Shown here piece after piece: positions 21,801-34,372 of a DNA stretch of 64,000 nt. The position numbers were made by a program, and so were the translations under genes. Position 1 is the first letter of the stretch, and each line of letters starts with the position of its first letter. The stretch comes from Lytechinus pictus (taxonomy: Eukaryota; Echinodermata; Echinoidea; Temnopleuroida; Toxopneustidae), in assembly GCF_037042905.1 (NCBI RefSeq), contig NW_026974140.1:15984001-16048000 (forward strand). The letters are read 5' to 3'. The notes under the pieces were generated by a model that had not been told where the DNA came from, did not search any database, and worked only from the letters and a program-made list of their open reading frames with translations.

Positions 21801-24800
21801 GAACGTAGTATTGTATCATTATATGAATGGTGTTTTTTGTAAATAATTATTTTATAGTAGTTTTCAAAGTCAGCACTGCTGCTATATTGAATATCGCGCG
21901 ATGCAGGTGAGACTGCCAGAAGCGCTCCACTTGTTTCTTTTCAGTCTACTTTCGTTTACAGTTCATTTTCGTGGCGCAACAAAATCTTGAATAATATATA
22001 TATATATATCATGTTTCAGTGATTATGGTACATCATCTATCAAGTGATGTCCTGGAGGGCATTTGTCAACCTTTCTCTGCTGAAAACTGTCAACACTGAA
22101 TAAATTTGATATCGTAGAGTGACTGAGAAGCACTGTCCATTGACTGTTTCTATGGCAACTGTCAGAAAATAGTGCTGAAGACTTTCATGAAATGGTGCCC
22201 TGAATTAGTCCTTACTCTCTCCAGAAATAAAGCCCCTACCCCATGTCAAAGAGGAGACTATCCCTTTTAATCAAGTAAAATTTCATTCTAGTCTTTCTAT
22301 CTTTTTATGAGGTTTTGTTGCCTCAACAGCAAGTGTGTTTTTTTTTTCCTCCATTCATATTAAAAATGATTTCGCAGGACAAGCTGTAGCAATATATCAC
22401 TATGCTTAATGAAATATCACAAGTATTGTTATCAGACCGAGGGTGTCAGTAGAATTTATACATTTCTGTTCAATTCTAATATTCCAATTATTTACATCTT
22501 TTATGTTGTAGCATTACAACTCAAATGTACAGAAGACATTCCTCCATGTGGAGATACGTGTGATAAGCCACTACCGTGTGGGATCCATCGATGTACAAGA
22601 CGATGCCATTCTGGCTCTTGTGAAAGTGTAAGTGTATCTCTACTGAACCTCAAATTTGAACATTAACCTCTACTAAACTCAATCAATTTCTTTGAGATAA
22701 TGGTCAATTTTATGTCCTCAACTTAGCAAAGAGTTTACACTGATCATTTCTGCAATAAAAGTAAACTACAAGACAAAATTTAAAGAATAATGAAAAAGTC
22801 GTGGATGTTCTTTTATGTGATTATGATGGAAGCAGTCCATTAAACAAATTTTATTGTACAATGCCTACATTATGGGATGACAATGAGTAACTTTTCTGAA
22901 ATTGGGCCTTTGTGTTCAAGGAGCTCCAATTGTTCCTAACTTAGCTTGGAAACTTATATTTTCGATTTCTCAAAGTTTAGGAAATTCCTTGCTGTCATTA
23001 CCTATTTATTCTTGGATTGAGTGAGGCAATGGTAGATTCATGTCAAGATATTACTGAGGTAGAGAATTTGAACCCTGGACATTGTGGTTCATAGTCTTTG
23101 AACCTGTCTACTGATTCACTTCACCTTAACAATAACGCACAACAGGTTTTATCTTAGAATTATATGACATCTAAAAAAAAAAGTAAAAAGACTCCAATTC
23201 TAAACAGGTTTTTATCTCATTATCTCCCATTACTTTGTTTTTTTACGACAGTGTCTTCAGATGTCAAGAAAGAAATGTCGGTGTGGAGCAAGAGAGAAGA
23301 TGTTACCTTGTCAAGAGGAGTATAAATGTGATCATAGATGTACCAATATGAAGAATTGCAAGAAACATCAATGTAAACGAAGGGTAAGTTAGCTGCAACC
23401 AATATGTAATCACAACAAAGATAGAATTAGATGTTTGATTTTAAAGTTGAAAACTGAATCCACGTAATTAGACTTATAGTCATCATTTAATGCAATTAAT
23501 TTTTGACAAGACTGTATTATTGTAGAAATGTATAAAAGATGAAATCCATAATTATGATATATTGTTTTATATCTAGCATTAATTGTGAAAGATAAAGAAT
23601 GCAATTAACCAATGTGTTGGCTCAGTTGGTATAGCGTCTGTTTCCCAACTGGAATGTCAGAAGTGCAAGCCCTGGCTGTGTCAGACCAAAAGACATTAAA
23701 AGATGGGAGTTGCTGGAAACCTGTTTGGTGTTTAACGATTTAAGGGATAGAGCAACGTTGATGTGGCACTGCATAGTGGCTGCTGGGGTCACGATTAATT
23801 GGACAAAATTAATTTTTGGAGTGTCTATTTCAGACATCTATTTCAAACAATGTATCGATTTTCATAATACATATATTAATTACATATATATACATATATT
23901 GAACTTTTTTTAATTCTCATATTTATTGATGTGTCTTTTATAGTGTTGTAACGATGATTGCCCTCTATGTGAGCAACAATGCAACAAGTATCTGCCATGT
24001 GGAAACCATAAGTGCCCTTCTTTATGCCATCCAGGTAATAATATCACAAATCCTTTTTGAAACATCTTCATATTATATATACCAATGGGATTTGCCACTT
24101 TTGATGGAAATATAATGTGTAATACACATGTAGTTGTTAGAATAGGGATTTCGTACTGAACAACGATTTTGAGAGTCCGGAATCTTAATTAGGCTATTGA
24201 TTTCTGTTGTTTTCCAGGGAAATATCATAAAATTTTTCTGAAGAATTTGTTTATTAATAAAAAAATGTAGGAAAAGGGACACTGATCATGTGAGAAGATA
24301 CTATGCATTTTAGGTGTTGATCTAACCATGGAGTGTGTTTAATACTCTAAAAATACTTTTGAAAGTGACCAATTCTTTGAAAAGCTCAAGATGTCTGACA
24401 TTTATACAGTTGAGGTCAAAATAAAAAAAGTATGTTATTATTACCTGTTAGTCTTCTGATCAATGTTGTCACAGGTCGATGTTTTCCTTGTCCTTTGATG
24501 AAAGAACTCAAGTGTCGTTGTGGACATACTAAGATATCTGTAAGATGTGGTAGGGAGAAGACTATCAAACCACCAAAATGCAAAAAACCCTGCTTGTAAG
24601 TATTAGCACTTGTTTCATTATGTAATGTGTAGAGTGTAACCCATGAAAAGTCAAATATTGGTTGTAAATATTAGTCAAATAAATACTAAACTCTCTTTCA
24701 ATGAATTACATGGGTATTATTTGTCTCATTGAAATAGAGGAATTTAATTATCTCTTTTTCTTTGAATTTATCTAGTTAATAAAAGTAATTTTTAGCTTGA

Positions 24801-27800
24801 AATTGTAAGTAATAGTCCATTAGCTATTGGAGTTTAATCCATTGGAAAATTAACAAATTTCCTTATTAAAAGCAAATTTGATTTGTTTTGTTAATAGGTT
24901 TATTGTGTTTTGTGTGCTGGGTTATGCACATGTATACTGTGTATATTGGTACAGTTTCTGTATAGAACAGAAATTGTAATTATTGCAAATGTTTTGTATG
25001 AAAGATACATCAAAATATAATTACTTTTTATCATTCAATATGTTTGTAACTATTAAACAAATATATAATTTGACAATTATTTTTGTGACTTTTATTGACT
25101 GATTTCTTTTAATTTCAGGATACCTCCTGATTGTCACCATCCTGTAAGAGAGAAGCATAGCTGTCATTTCAACAAGTGTCCTCCTTGTAAGATGCAATGT
25201 AATAAAATACTTTCCTGTGGTCATATATGCCCTAAGAAATGTCATGATGCTGTGATGCACAAAAATGTAGAAAACAAGGTAAGTTTTGGAGATAAATGCC
25301 AGTTGTGGTATCAATCACAAATCGATTCAGGGTAAAATTGGACAAAGTGATCACATGTAGTAGGCATTCTGTGATTGGAAATATTCATTCTAAGCAGACG
25401 AGTCTTTTATAAGCTATAACAGTGCACATGCCCATGTGTGCAGTTCTAAGTTGTTAATTTTCAGTTTATTCTGTTGGTTTTTACCAAAAAAATTATAACA
25501 TTTATTTTACAATATATGGTTTATTTTATCTATGTCAGAGCTATGATGATATTGTTATGATTTAATGTGATTTAAAGACTTGGATCTTGAGAAATTCCAA
25601 ATCTTTGAAAAAAATATAAAGCCTATGAAACACACCAATTAAAAAAACACTAGAATATGCTTCATTATATGACTGATGAATTGTAATATCATATCAACTT
25701 CTATGATTTTGCTCATTTTGTATTCTGAGTAAATGTTAATTTCATAAAGGTATATCACAATTCTCTTCATGTGTATAAAACATCCCTGTTTGTCTGTATC
25801 TTGAAGCAAATAATTATACAATTATTTTGGTACCATTTTGATACAATCATTTGGATACTGTAATAATTTGTCACATAATATGAGTAGAAATGACAGCCTT
25901 CAGTTCATACAAATGTTGCCAACTGAATCTGTATATTGTTTGTTTTGTTATGAAGGGACCAAGAGCTCCATGGCAGCCAGCTCCTAAACTAGTTACCAGT
26001 ATTGTGAATGAACCCTGCCCACCATGTCAATATCCCATTCCTACAGAGTGCCTTGGTAAACACGAGGTATGTTTATACGAACAACTTAAAACAATTTCAA
26101 ATTATCTATATCCACCATGGTAGTATCCTATCCTTATAGAATACTTTGATACACAAGGGGTATTTGATTTCTCACATTGTGAATGAACCCTGTCCACATT
26201 TCAGTGCCTTTTACTTCTTTGAGTATCATGATAACATTGGAAGTTTCCTGTAAACTAAACTTATTTACATTGTGAATGAGCCCTTGCCACAATAGCACAT
26301 TTTAGTATTAGAAAAAATTGTATTTAATAACATAAAATATGTATTACTACTGATTGTATTTGGTACATTTTATAAAAATGAATATTCACATATTTCTGTA
26401 AGTTGTGTTAATTGAAAAATATATAGATTGTTTTTAGATATCCATGATGACTTCTAACCATGTTCCTTGTATCCCCTGTATAGGTTACTGACTTGCCGTG
26501 CAATAGAGCTGCTCCTTTCTCCTGTCGACGACCTTGTGGGCGTGTCTTAGCTTGCACCAACCATCGTTGCCAATTTGAATGTCATGATGTCCAAGGTGCT
26601 GACAATAAAACTAAGGTAATTTAAGACAATGCAGCTACAGAGATAATCGTTGGGGCAATGGAAATTGATGTTAGGTGTGAGATAAGGAATAGAAAGATGA
26701 GATTAAGGAATGTTGCCAGTAACGTATTTGAAATCGCTTACAACTTTTAGTCACTAGTTTGCCATTGATAGATAGGTTTAAGTATAGTAAACGACTATAT
26801 ACTTTGAGTTGTAAGTAGGAGATGAATAGTCAGTGGAAATTTGTTGTTAATCGCAAGATTAATGATAGAATTTGGACATAACACTGACTTTATATTGATT
26901 GCAAATATCTGTTAATGCCTCCTAAGAATCAGAGACTGCTCTCATGTGGGACCATGAATTTTAAGTAGAGGTGAGTATAGGAGGATTATCCAGTTATATG
27001 TATTTCTTAAAACGTCTTTAATGTTCCTGTGTTACACATTTATCCAACGCATCCCAGAAAAAAAGAAAACCCTTTGTCAGTGATATCACTACCATCATGC
27101 ATGTTTTGATTATATATTTGACATTACCAGTAAGAGTTTAATGTCTTCATGTAAAAAAAAATTGTGTTTAAGTACTTTGTGAATCATCCTTACAAGGTAG
27201 ATTATACACAATAAATATTGAGGAATGTTAGAAACCTATCAGCAAAAACTCTTGTGTAAATTATTGTTATTATTATTATTTTGTGGGGGGGGGGGGATGG
27301 GCAGGAATGCAATGTATATTAATATATCAAATACCTTTCTTTTGTATTCATTCTTTACAGGACATTGCAAACTAAGTTTAAATTCTTATTCCAATGATGC
27401 TGAATCGCTATATGGATTAAATTATTATTGTAATGTTATTTCAGGCAGGGACAAACTGTCAGGAGTGTGAGGAAGGGTGTAGTAAAGAGAGACCTGAGGG
27501 GTGTAAACACCACTGTAGACTACCATGTCATCCTGGTCCTTGCCCCCCTTGTAAGAAGACTAATAAGATGAGATGTCATTGTAAGGCTATGGCTCTATAT
27601 GTAGAATGCAAGTAAGTACAGTTAACCACATACAAGTGTAAAGTCAGTTCATATTTAACTTGTGTACATGGGCAATAAAAGGTCATTTGAGATAAACCAT
27701 TATGGCGGTTTTCAAATGCATTGACCTTAGCAGTTGTGATTTGATGATAATTTATATATTTTTTAAAAACATTTTTTTCATTATTGGTATTTGACAGTAG

Positions 27801-29971
27801 CCCAAATAATAGTCATGTGCCAAAAGCGGACAATTCCACAAAAAATTTCCCAACTTGGTCACTGATGTACTTTTCTAGTCACTTGGTCTTTCTTTCATAG
27901 TATTTGAATACTACAGTATGCTGTGTAGGGGAAGCTTATGCAATAATGCAATATGTTAATTTGAAATTGTTAGTGCTCATTATAATGAAATATGAGAAAG
28001 GTCATTTGAGAAAAGCTGATCATGACCTTATTGGAGCTTAACTTACAGGTATGCCAAATGACTCTTCAGGAAAAAGGTGTTCTATATATTAAGTGGTAGT
28101 AGTCTTATAACTTTTTATTCTAAATTGTATTCCTCTTCTCTTCTTTATTCGAATTGCAAGTAAGTAAGTTATCTTTAAATAGAAAGTAAACCTTAGGCGA
28201 GTTGAAAAGTTCTACGAGAATTCAAATGACCACTATTTACAGGTTATATTTATATTGTAAAATGATATCTTTAAAGAGTCGCCCCCCTCCCAAATACTGC
28301 TATAGATGAGAGTGTATTACCTAATAACTTTGAGAAGATTGCTTGATTACATCTCCCAAACTATCTGCCCCTCTTGTAGTATCCAATGTTAGAACTTTAT
28401 AAAACATTTTATTTTCTATTCAGTGCTTGGTTAATAGCCAACAAGTCTGAGAGAGAGGATCTAGCTTCATGTAAAGGACCATGTCCACGCCCTCTTTCCT
28501 GTAGTCATCCATGCTCTAAGACATGTCATTCAGGGACCTGTTCTGATCCTAAGGCATGCACCTACAAGGTACCAAGGAGGTGTCCTTGTAAGCGAAGAAA
28601 AAGGGTAAGAAAACATGATTTGTGTTCCGTTTTTAGAAAATTATATTTCCTATTGTCACAGTTTATTCCTTTCTATCTGTATTTACAAACTGTGTTCTAT
28701 GTTCTTATTAAAATAATTCAGAGCATTGTTGAATTTTAGTTTGAGATCAGATTTTGATAGACTTATCTTGTATCTGAAGTCTTAGGAATTAATGACTGGT
28801 TGATCTGTCAAAATGTTGGTTATGGGGGTGGGGTTGTTGTTGCCATAATTGCAGGACCAGAACCCAGTTTGTAAAGACTTGAATTTATGGTAAACTTTTA
28901 TTGAAAGTTTGATTTTGATTTACTTCTGAGCTCTGTTACCACGGTAATTACCATAATGGCAAAGTTATAATATCCTTTATAAAATAGCTCTGTGACCCAG
29001 ATAGATTTGATATTGTGACTTGATGTAGGATTATCTTGTTTTAATATGTCTACATTCGTTTGTGACTTTAAAAAAAATGATAGGAATTCTTTTGTCATGA
29101 GGCTCAAGGTGGAAAGGCTAAAGTAGAATGTGATGATGTATGTAAACAACAAAAAGATAAGAAGCTTCAACAAGATGAGGAGAAAACAAGGAAAGCAGAA
29201 GAAGAAAGACTTGAAAAGGAAAAGGTACCATAGAATTCTGTGTTAAAGATTACTTTTTCATTGTGCAGAAAACAAAGTTTCTATCAAAATTATTATAACA
29301 AGTTTTTGACTTTTTACACTCATTTAGTATAATTCCATGTTTGTATATTAGATTTGAATTATAGAAAAACCAAATTAATCAAATCAAATTTATCATGTTA
29401 TAAAATGCAGAAATAATGCAGATTATTAAACTGTAGGTAATTAAAGGAGAAATATTGAAAACTAAATATCTGTAAGTGGTCAATATGGAGAGACAATGAA
29501 ATGGGGATGACATGAAATCTGACTGTTTAGACCTAGGGAGCATTTCATGAAGAGTTTTGTCAGTGATTTGCACTGACTTATTTGCCCTCAGCCAATCAGA
29601 TTCAAGGATTTCAATAGCTTATAACACCTGTCATTGAAAATTACTGGTAATACTTTTCATGAAAATAATACTCCCCTATTCATATGACCAACAAATCGCA
29701 AACATCTCAATTGATTACTACCTTTAAAGTTTTATTTAATTTCATGAGTATCTACAATTTGAATTGGATGGTTTCTTTTCTGAAATTTCTAATTTTGCAG
29801 AGGGATTTGGAAGAATATGATCGTCTTACGAACAAGAAGAAGAAACAACGCAAAAGAAGAGAGTATGTAGAAGAGGAAACATTGATGGAGAAACATGGCA
29901 AACTCATTTTAATTGGAAGCAGTGTGATTGTTGTGATAGCATTCATGGTCTATCTATTGATCCTTCAATGA
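15849..29971 (+). CDS. NFXL1: NFX1-type zinc finger protein NFXL1, complete, 18 exons
   Basis: Exons: 15849-15999, 16310-16546, 17036-17148, 17500-17633, 18367-18545, 19023-19184, 20463-20678, 22512-22627, 23252-23383, 23944-24034, 24475-24595, 25119-25278, 25956-26066, 26484-26615, 27445-27611, 28424-28604, 29084-29224, 29801-29971. All junctions keep frame and total 2715 nt, that is 904 residues plus TGA; human NFXL1 is about the same length. The first splice could instead be 16003/16320 with equal phase. An RG-rich N-terminus (GRGRGRGRG) leads to an acidic SSSDEELDD segment, a RING-like C-x2-C finger (CSVCLGKI to CPNCRTEY, about residues 153-220), then about a dozen NFX1 fingers of the CGHxCxxxCHxG form (for example [13 protein letters not shown]), a basic/acidic helical stretch (about 810-865) and a hydrophobic anchor near residues 880-902. 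Known family: nuclear/membrane NFX1-like zinc finger proteins. The match by order and finger spacing is unambiguous; function in this animal is inference. Confidence 0.97.
17036..18545 (+). CDS. NFXL1: NFXL1 exons 3-5: RING-like finger and first NFX1 finger
   Basis: Exon 3 (17036-17148) supplies [13 protein letters not shown]. Exon 4 (17500-17633) supplies [20 protein letters not shown]. Exon 5 (18367-18545) supplies CPNCRTEYP, the linker [20 protein letters not shown] and the first [12 protein letters not shown] finger. The C-x2-C, C-x2-C, H-x2-C, C-x2-C spacing is that of the RING/PHD-like finger of NFX1 and NFXL1, which in NFX1 is associated with ubiquitin-ligase activity (family knowledge). 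All expected ligands are present. Donor and acceptor sites are canonical GT/AG; the donor of exon 5 (G|GTTCGT) is the weakest. Confidence 0.93.
19633..20207. mobile_element. GGACAAGTCCACCCC palindromic MITE in NFXL1 intron 6
   Basis: Begins TTAAAGGACAAGTCCACCCC. The reverse complement of its end begins TTAAAGGTCAAGTCCACCCC. Internal words mirror each other (ATCAAAATCGGATATAAAATA and its inverse near 20130-20150). Length is 575 bp and there is no ORF. Copies or fragments occur at 33166-33673, about 51990-52340 and about 61935-62235. TA can be read as target duplication, but the symmetric ends leave this uncertain. Confidence 0.88.
20944..21938 (+). repeat. Dispersed tandem repeat (GTCTCACCTGC family), copy 2, in NFXL1 intron 7
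   Basis: Starts TTGTCTCACCTGCGAAGCAG and ends GCAGGTGAGACTGCCAGAAG. Five to six degenerate units carry GGATCTRRTTCATGAAACTT, ACATAAGAGTAATCAAGTAT, TGAACATCCTG and AAGGTCAAAGGTCATTTAGG. Orientation matches copy 1 at 2372-3755. Confidence 0.85.
23613..23830 (+). mobile_element. tRNA-derived SINE-like element in NFXL1 intron 9
   Basis: TTGGCTCAGTTGGTATAGCG at about 23617 is an A-box-like tRNA head, and GTGCAAGCCCTGGCTGTG at about 23662 is a degraded B box. The acceptor stem is absent and a non-tRNA body follows (AGATGGGAGTTGCTGG, then GGGGTCACGATTAATTGGAC). This is the structure of a tRNA-derived SINE rather than a working tRNA. Confidence 0.6.
27255..27298. repeat. (TTA)n plus poly-G simple repeat in NFXL1 intron 14
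   Basis: TTATTGTTATTATTATTATTTTG is followed by a G-run of about 12. Introns 14 and 15 of NFXL1 otherwise contain nothing that I could identify. Confidence 0.85.
29549..29662. mobile_element. Short palindromic element (TTTCATGAARAGT) in NFXL1 intron 17
   Basis: CATTTCATGAAGAGTTTTGT at the left and ACTGGTAATACTTTTCATGA at the right form an imperfect inverted pair around CAGCCAATCAGATTCAAGGA. A similar core (CAGCCAATCAAAATCAAGGA) occurs in UBE3A intron DNA near 42300. Confidence 0.5.
29801..29971 (+). CDS. NFXL1: NFXL1 last exon with C-terminal membrane anchor
   Basis: After the acceptor TTTTGCAG (to 29800) the frame reads [20 protein letters not shown], a basic stretch. It then has KHGKLILIG and a run of about 20 hydrophobic residues ([17 protein letters not shown]) directly before TGA at 29969-29971. 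Human NFXL1 ends in the same way, with a lysine/arginine-rich segment and a terminal hydrophobic helix, so this looks like a tail anchor. Confidence 0.93.
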   Translation, partial: RDLEEYDRLTNKKKKQRKRREYVEEETLMEKHGKLILIGSSVIVVIAFMVYLLILQ

Positions 29972-32290
29972 TTCTTTTCTATCAGAATGAAAATATGAAT
30001 ATATCTATATTTTATCATGGAAAACAGGGATGAAAAATATATACACAAAGTATACAGTTTATGAAAAACTCTTATAAGTATGAATTTATTTATGTAGACT
30101 CCTTTCCAAAGGGTTTTCCGTAAAGTATTTTCCTGTAGTCTGCTGTAGTGCAGTTACCAATCACTTCACACATTAATGAATAATTATGAATAACATGTCT
30201 TAGAAAAAAATGAAAGAAGATAGAAAAATAGGAAACATGCACCATCTATATATGCTCATAATGTTTCTCAAGATTACACTACTCAAAAATATTAAATGGA
30301 TTCAGAATATAAGTGCCATCCATCTTAATCCGTAGCTTTCCCCAGATTACAGTCTTCTTGGCCTTAGTCGACTTTGCAAAAGGATTGAAATTACTGCTTA
30401 TTGAGCTTATTGAGCAATGTGGTACCATTATATCATAAAATCTTGAGTGCACATGCCTCACATTGTTATGCAATGCTGTACAAATGTGTAGTAGATGAAA
30501 ATTATTTCATATTATAGGGAGTTGTAAGAAACTCACATTCAATTCCAACACAAGTGGAAGTTTAAAAATCAAGATTTAATCCTTTGATCAAATGCAAATA
30601 TGTTGTTGATTTGTGTTCATTTGCAACTTTCTTGCAATGTCCATTACTCTTTGGTACTTATGCTTGGTTGACAATTAAATGTAAGCTTCTTTCGACTCCC
30701 CATATATTTCTTAGCTTGTTCATAGTTTCTTTTCTGAAGGCATTCCACAAAGCCTTTTTTTAATTGTTCTTGTTGGTCAATTTCAAATTTGAGTCTGATT
30801 TAGTCTTAGTTATTGAAGTTTAATTTGCAGCATGAATTTCGCAAAAACTTGAAATAATGTTGAAATATATTATTGTTTGATATCCCTTGCTCTTTCACTG
30901 TGTTTAATAGTATGTTTGGTTAGTATGGATTTATGGTGTAAGCAGGTTCTTCCGTATTTATTTAGAATAACATTCCTTTGGTAGTCTTGACTACAGTGTT
31001 AATATTTTTTTTTCAAATAGATAAATTTTAGCTTTTACACTTTACAATGATATATTTTTTCTTATTACATATGTATGTTTTGCAGAGGATTTAGAAATAG
31101 GGATGGATATGTGCAATTTAAAAGAATCATATCGTTGTATTGAAGGTGGTCCAATATTTAGGTGCAAATGTTTGCATTTGTCCATTCCTCATGAAATGAA
31201 TTATTCCAGTGGTGACATTAAAATGTAAGATGACATATCTTTGATAATGATAGAATGGTTGGCAAGAATAATAGCTAGTGGCTCTGTCTATAAAGTAGTC
31301 AGACCTACTAGCTAGTATTCCAGTTCTTTTGAATTTGGCTCACTTGCAACTCGCAATAAATTTGCGAGTTTGAGGCTAAAAGCTGGGGACATAAATCCCA
31401 GTATTATTTGTGTTTCTCATTTGCAATCCAAGAAATTCCTATGTATTTTCATTTAAGACCATAAACTATATTTTCATTATTAAACTATTGTTACCGCATA
31501 ATCATTGAACACTCTAGTAGATAAAATTTAAATTTTAAAAACACCAAAACATCCAAATCGATATTTTGTCATTTGAACATTTTACACTATTTCAGTTACC
31601 AAAGCTAAGAGACTCTTTAATAATCATTCTTCTTTTTTCATTTTTGAATTCTGAAACGAAAAACAATTTGTAATTCGTATTCTTTGAGACCATTTTCAAG
31701 TAGTAAAGAGAAATGTCATTCAATATTGTCATTGATATGATGCCATATTAGTTATGATGGTTAAGGTTTATATGATTCTCAGTACAGTATAATACTGTTA
31801 AATTGAAATTAGGTAAATGTATTTGTCTATTATGGATTCTCCTTTTATATCTAGTAGGAAAGTAAATGTTTTTTTAATTGGCCAAGGAAAAATGTAATAA
31901 CATTTTTTAATACAAATCTGCAACTATTCATGATTCACAAAATATTAGTGAAATAGATAAATGAAATTAAATAGGATTTTGGGGAAGTGAATGACAAGTG
32001 TATAAGTTTTGTCATATAATATATTTTTGAAATTTCTTTTTTCTTTTTTTGTTTCTTCAACCATGATTGGCCAAGTTTTACCACTGCTTTAGGATTCGTG
32101 TTACTTGTTTGTTTCAACTCATTTAAATCAAGTTTGTGATTTTCTTGAAGCATTGTTGTTTTACAAGGGTATTTATTCTCATATTGTTGATATGCAATGT
32201 AATGCTTATGGTTTCACCAGAATAAATGATGCCTTATCCACAACTAGCATTTGTTTTCAAAATCTTTCAAATTTGAAATAAACGCTCAGG
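29972..32290 (+). other. Probable NFXL1 3' UTR with candidate poly(A) signals
   Basis: Non-coding AT-rich sequence after the TGA. AATAAA hexamers lie at 31355-31360, 32221-32226 and 32277-32282; the one at 32221 is in GAATAAATGATG. The hexamer at 31355 sits in the loop of a small hairpin (AACTCGCAA / TTGCGAGTT). Which signal is used cannot be told from sequence. Confidence 0.45.
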
Positions 32291-33165
32291 CAATGATGTG
32301 CTTTAAGAGCATCATTGCCTATTTATAAATTTGTGCTCAATAGTTAGTGAACCCCACCACAAATGCACTCCTTGCTGAGCTTTGAATGTTCGGCAAGACC
32401 AGAGAAACAAACTTTATTGAATGTAATGTTTTATCACTGACTTAACAATTGATTATCTAACACATGGCAGAATTTGAACAATTTTAAATATGTTCATTTT
32501 CTGATGGAGTTCATTAACTGCATATGTTGACCATAGGTAAAAGAACAAAGATATGGATAAAACTTGCACTAGTCGACCTTCCATAAGTCAAATATGTGCC
32601 CAAGTCAAAGCAATTTTTTAGACAAGATTATGCAAAAATAGTGTTATACACCTCTTCTAAGTTGAGTTTCTTTCAAGTCAAACAGATTTCTGTGTGGCCT
32701 CCAAGATTTGACTTCAGCAAAGTTACCTGTACTAGTTTATGGGGAGCCCAATCTCTGCACAAAGAAAAGTTAGAACATATCAGTAATTCATGTTTTCACC
32801 TCATACGCCTATTGCCTGATTAATTATTTTTGTTGCAGGCATGAAAAATTGAAATCTCATCCTGCTTCAAGATATTGGAAAAAGATTCATTTTGCAATTT
32901 TCGGAAGGGAATGTCACATCTTTATTTGCCATTATTTTTTTTTTGATGTGGGTTTGGGAGTGTCTCGCAGAAATCCATGAGTTTGTAATTTTTTAAAAAC
33001 ATTTTCAAGGATAACATATGCATTTACAGTTCCATGACAATTGCTCCTACTGAAAATCCACATTTTAGGCCAAACACGCCTAACCTTCAAACCTTGCCTT
33101 TATCTTAATATTTACATAATTCTGAACAAAAAAACTTGTTACAACACTAACCCTAACCTCACATT
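32291..33165. other. Intergenic between convergent genes, no feature seen
   Basis: Only unsupported short ORFs. CATTATTTTTTTTTTGATG-type T-runs near 32932-32945. Confidence 0.45.
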
Positions 33166-33673
33166 TTAAAGGTCAATTCCACCCAAACAACACATTGATC
33201 TGAATAAAAAAAGAGAAAAATTGAACGAGCATGATGCTAAAAATTTCATCAAAATCAGATGAAAAATAAGAAGTTATGACAATCTAAGTTTTTGCTTATT
33301 TTTCTCAAAATAGCTTTATTTATAACACAATGATATGCAGTTGAGAGTCAATGTCACTCACTATTTCTTTGGTATTTTATTATATGAAATATATCCCACA
33401 TACTCAAGGTAGAATCAAATCTTGTCTCACATTATGAAGAATCTTTTTAAAACTGTAATTACATACAAAATAGTGAATGGGTAATGTAACTGATTTTCTC
33501 ACACACAGACAGTATGTGAATATAATTGTTTTGTGAAAAAATGAAAGAAACTAAAATGTCATAATTTTCTTATTTTACATCGGATTTCAACGATACTTTC
33601 AGCGAGTTAAGCTTGTTTGATCTTTCTCTTTTCATTCAAATCAACTTTTTGCTGGGGTGGACATGCCCTTTAA
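33166..33673. mobile_element. GGACAAGTCCACCCC-family MITE, diverged copy
   Basis: Starts TTAAAGGTCAATTCCACCCA and ends GGGGTGGACATGCCCTTTAA. The interior shares TTTCATCAAAATCAGATGAA and its inverse near 33570 with the copy at 19633-20207. More diverged than that copy. Confidence 0.8.
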
Positions 33674-34204
33674 AAAAAATTGTGGAGGAGCTACTCTGAT
33701 AAAGGAAATGATGCGTTACCTTCTATACATTGGCAACCAAAAGAAAAATTCCAAGATTTTTCGAGAATATGATCTGGAGAAAGTTTCACAAAATATCCTT
33801 TCATAAAAAGCTGCCCCGAAGGTACTAATAAAGGTGTTGAAAAATATCTTATATCACTCACTATCCGCTTCCTGACTCTAATGAACACGTTCTTGCACAA
33901 AGTAAAGAAATATTCTCCCCAACAGAGCTCATTTTGTCTAACAATGACTTGATCACTACATGTATCTGAATTTGCCTACACTAATAAAAGTATTTGTGCT
34001 AGTCTTGTGTCAAGACCAATTTGTTGAACAGAGTTTGTTTCAGAGTCTGTGCATGCAGACTACACAAGCCATTTCCTACTTCCATTCGACTGTTTGAAAG
34101 TAGAGTAGATACAGTATGATTCTATTCATTTCATGTCATTCCAGCGGCATCAGGATTCCGTCTCTTGGCCAAAGGACATGATGTTGAAAAAAATGTCTTA
34201 CCAG

Positions 34205-34372
34205 CATTAAAGTTGGCATTGGCAAATCCAGGGGGGGGGGGGGGGCAAAGCCGGCCCGTGCCCCCCCCCCCCCCTTTGAAAAGTACAATTAAAATTTGTA
34301 ATGTAAAAATGCCGTTAAAACAGAAGTTTGCCCCCCCCCCCTTTGGAAAATCCTGGATCCGCCCCTGAAAGT
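34205..34372. mobile_element. Short G/C-run element ending in a GGATCCGCCCCTG box
   Basis: GCAAATCCAGGGGGGGG at the left and CCCCCCTTTGGAAAATCCTG at the right are imperfect inverted ends, and the right end continues GATCCGCCCCTG. The flanks share AAAGTTGGCAT (about 34209-34219 and 34368-34378), an apparent target duplication of about 11 bp, with the caveat that the exact edge is blurred by homopolymers. No ORF beyond artefacts. Confidence 0.55.

Noticed and set aside
23613-23700. Possible second tRNA gene
   Set aside because: The A-box-like head is there but no acceptor stem or proper B box; better read as a tRNA-derived SINE.
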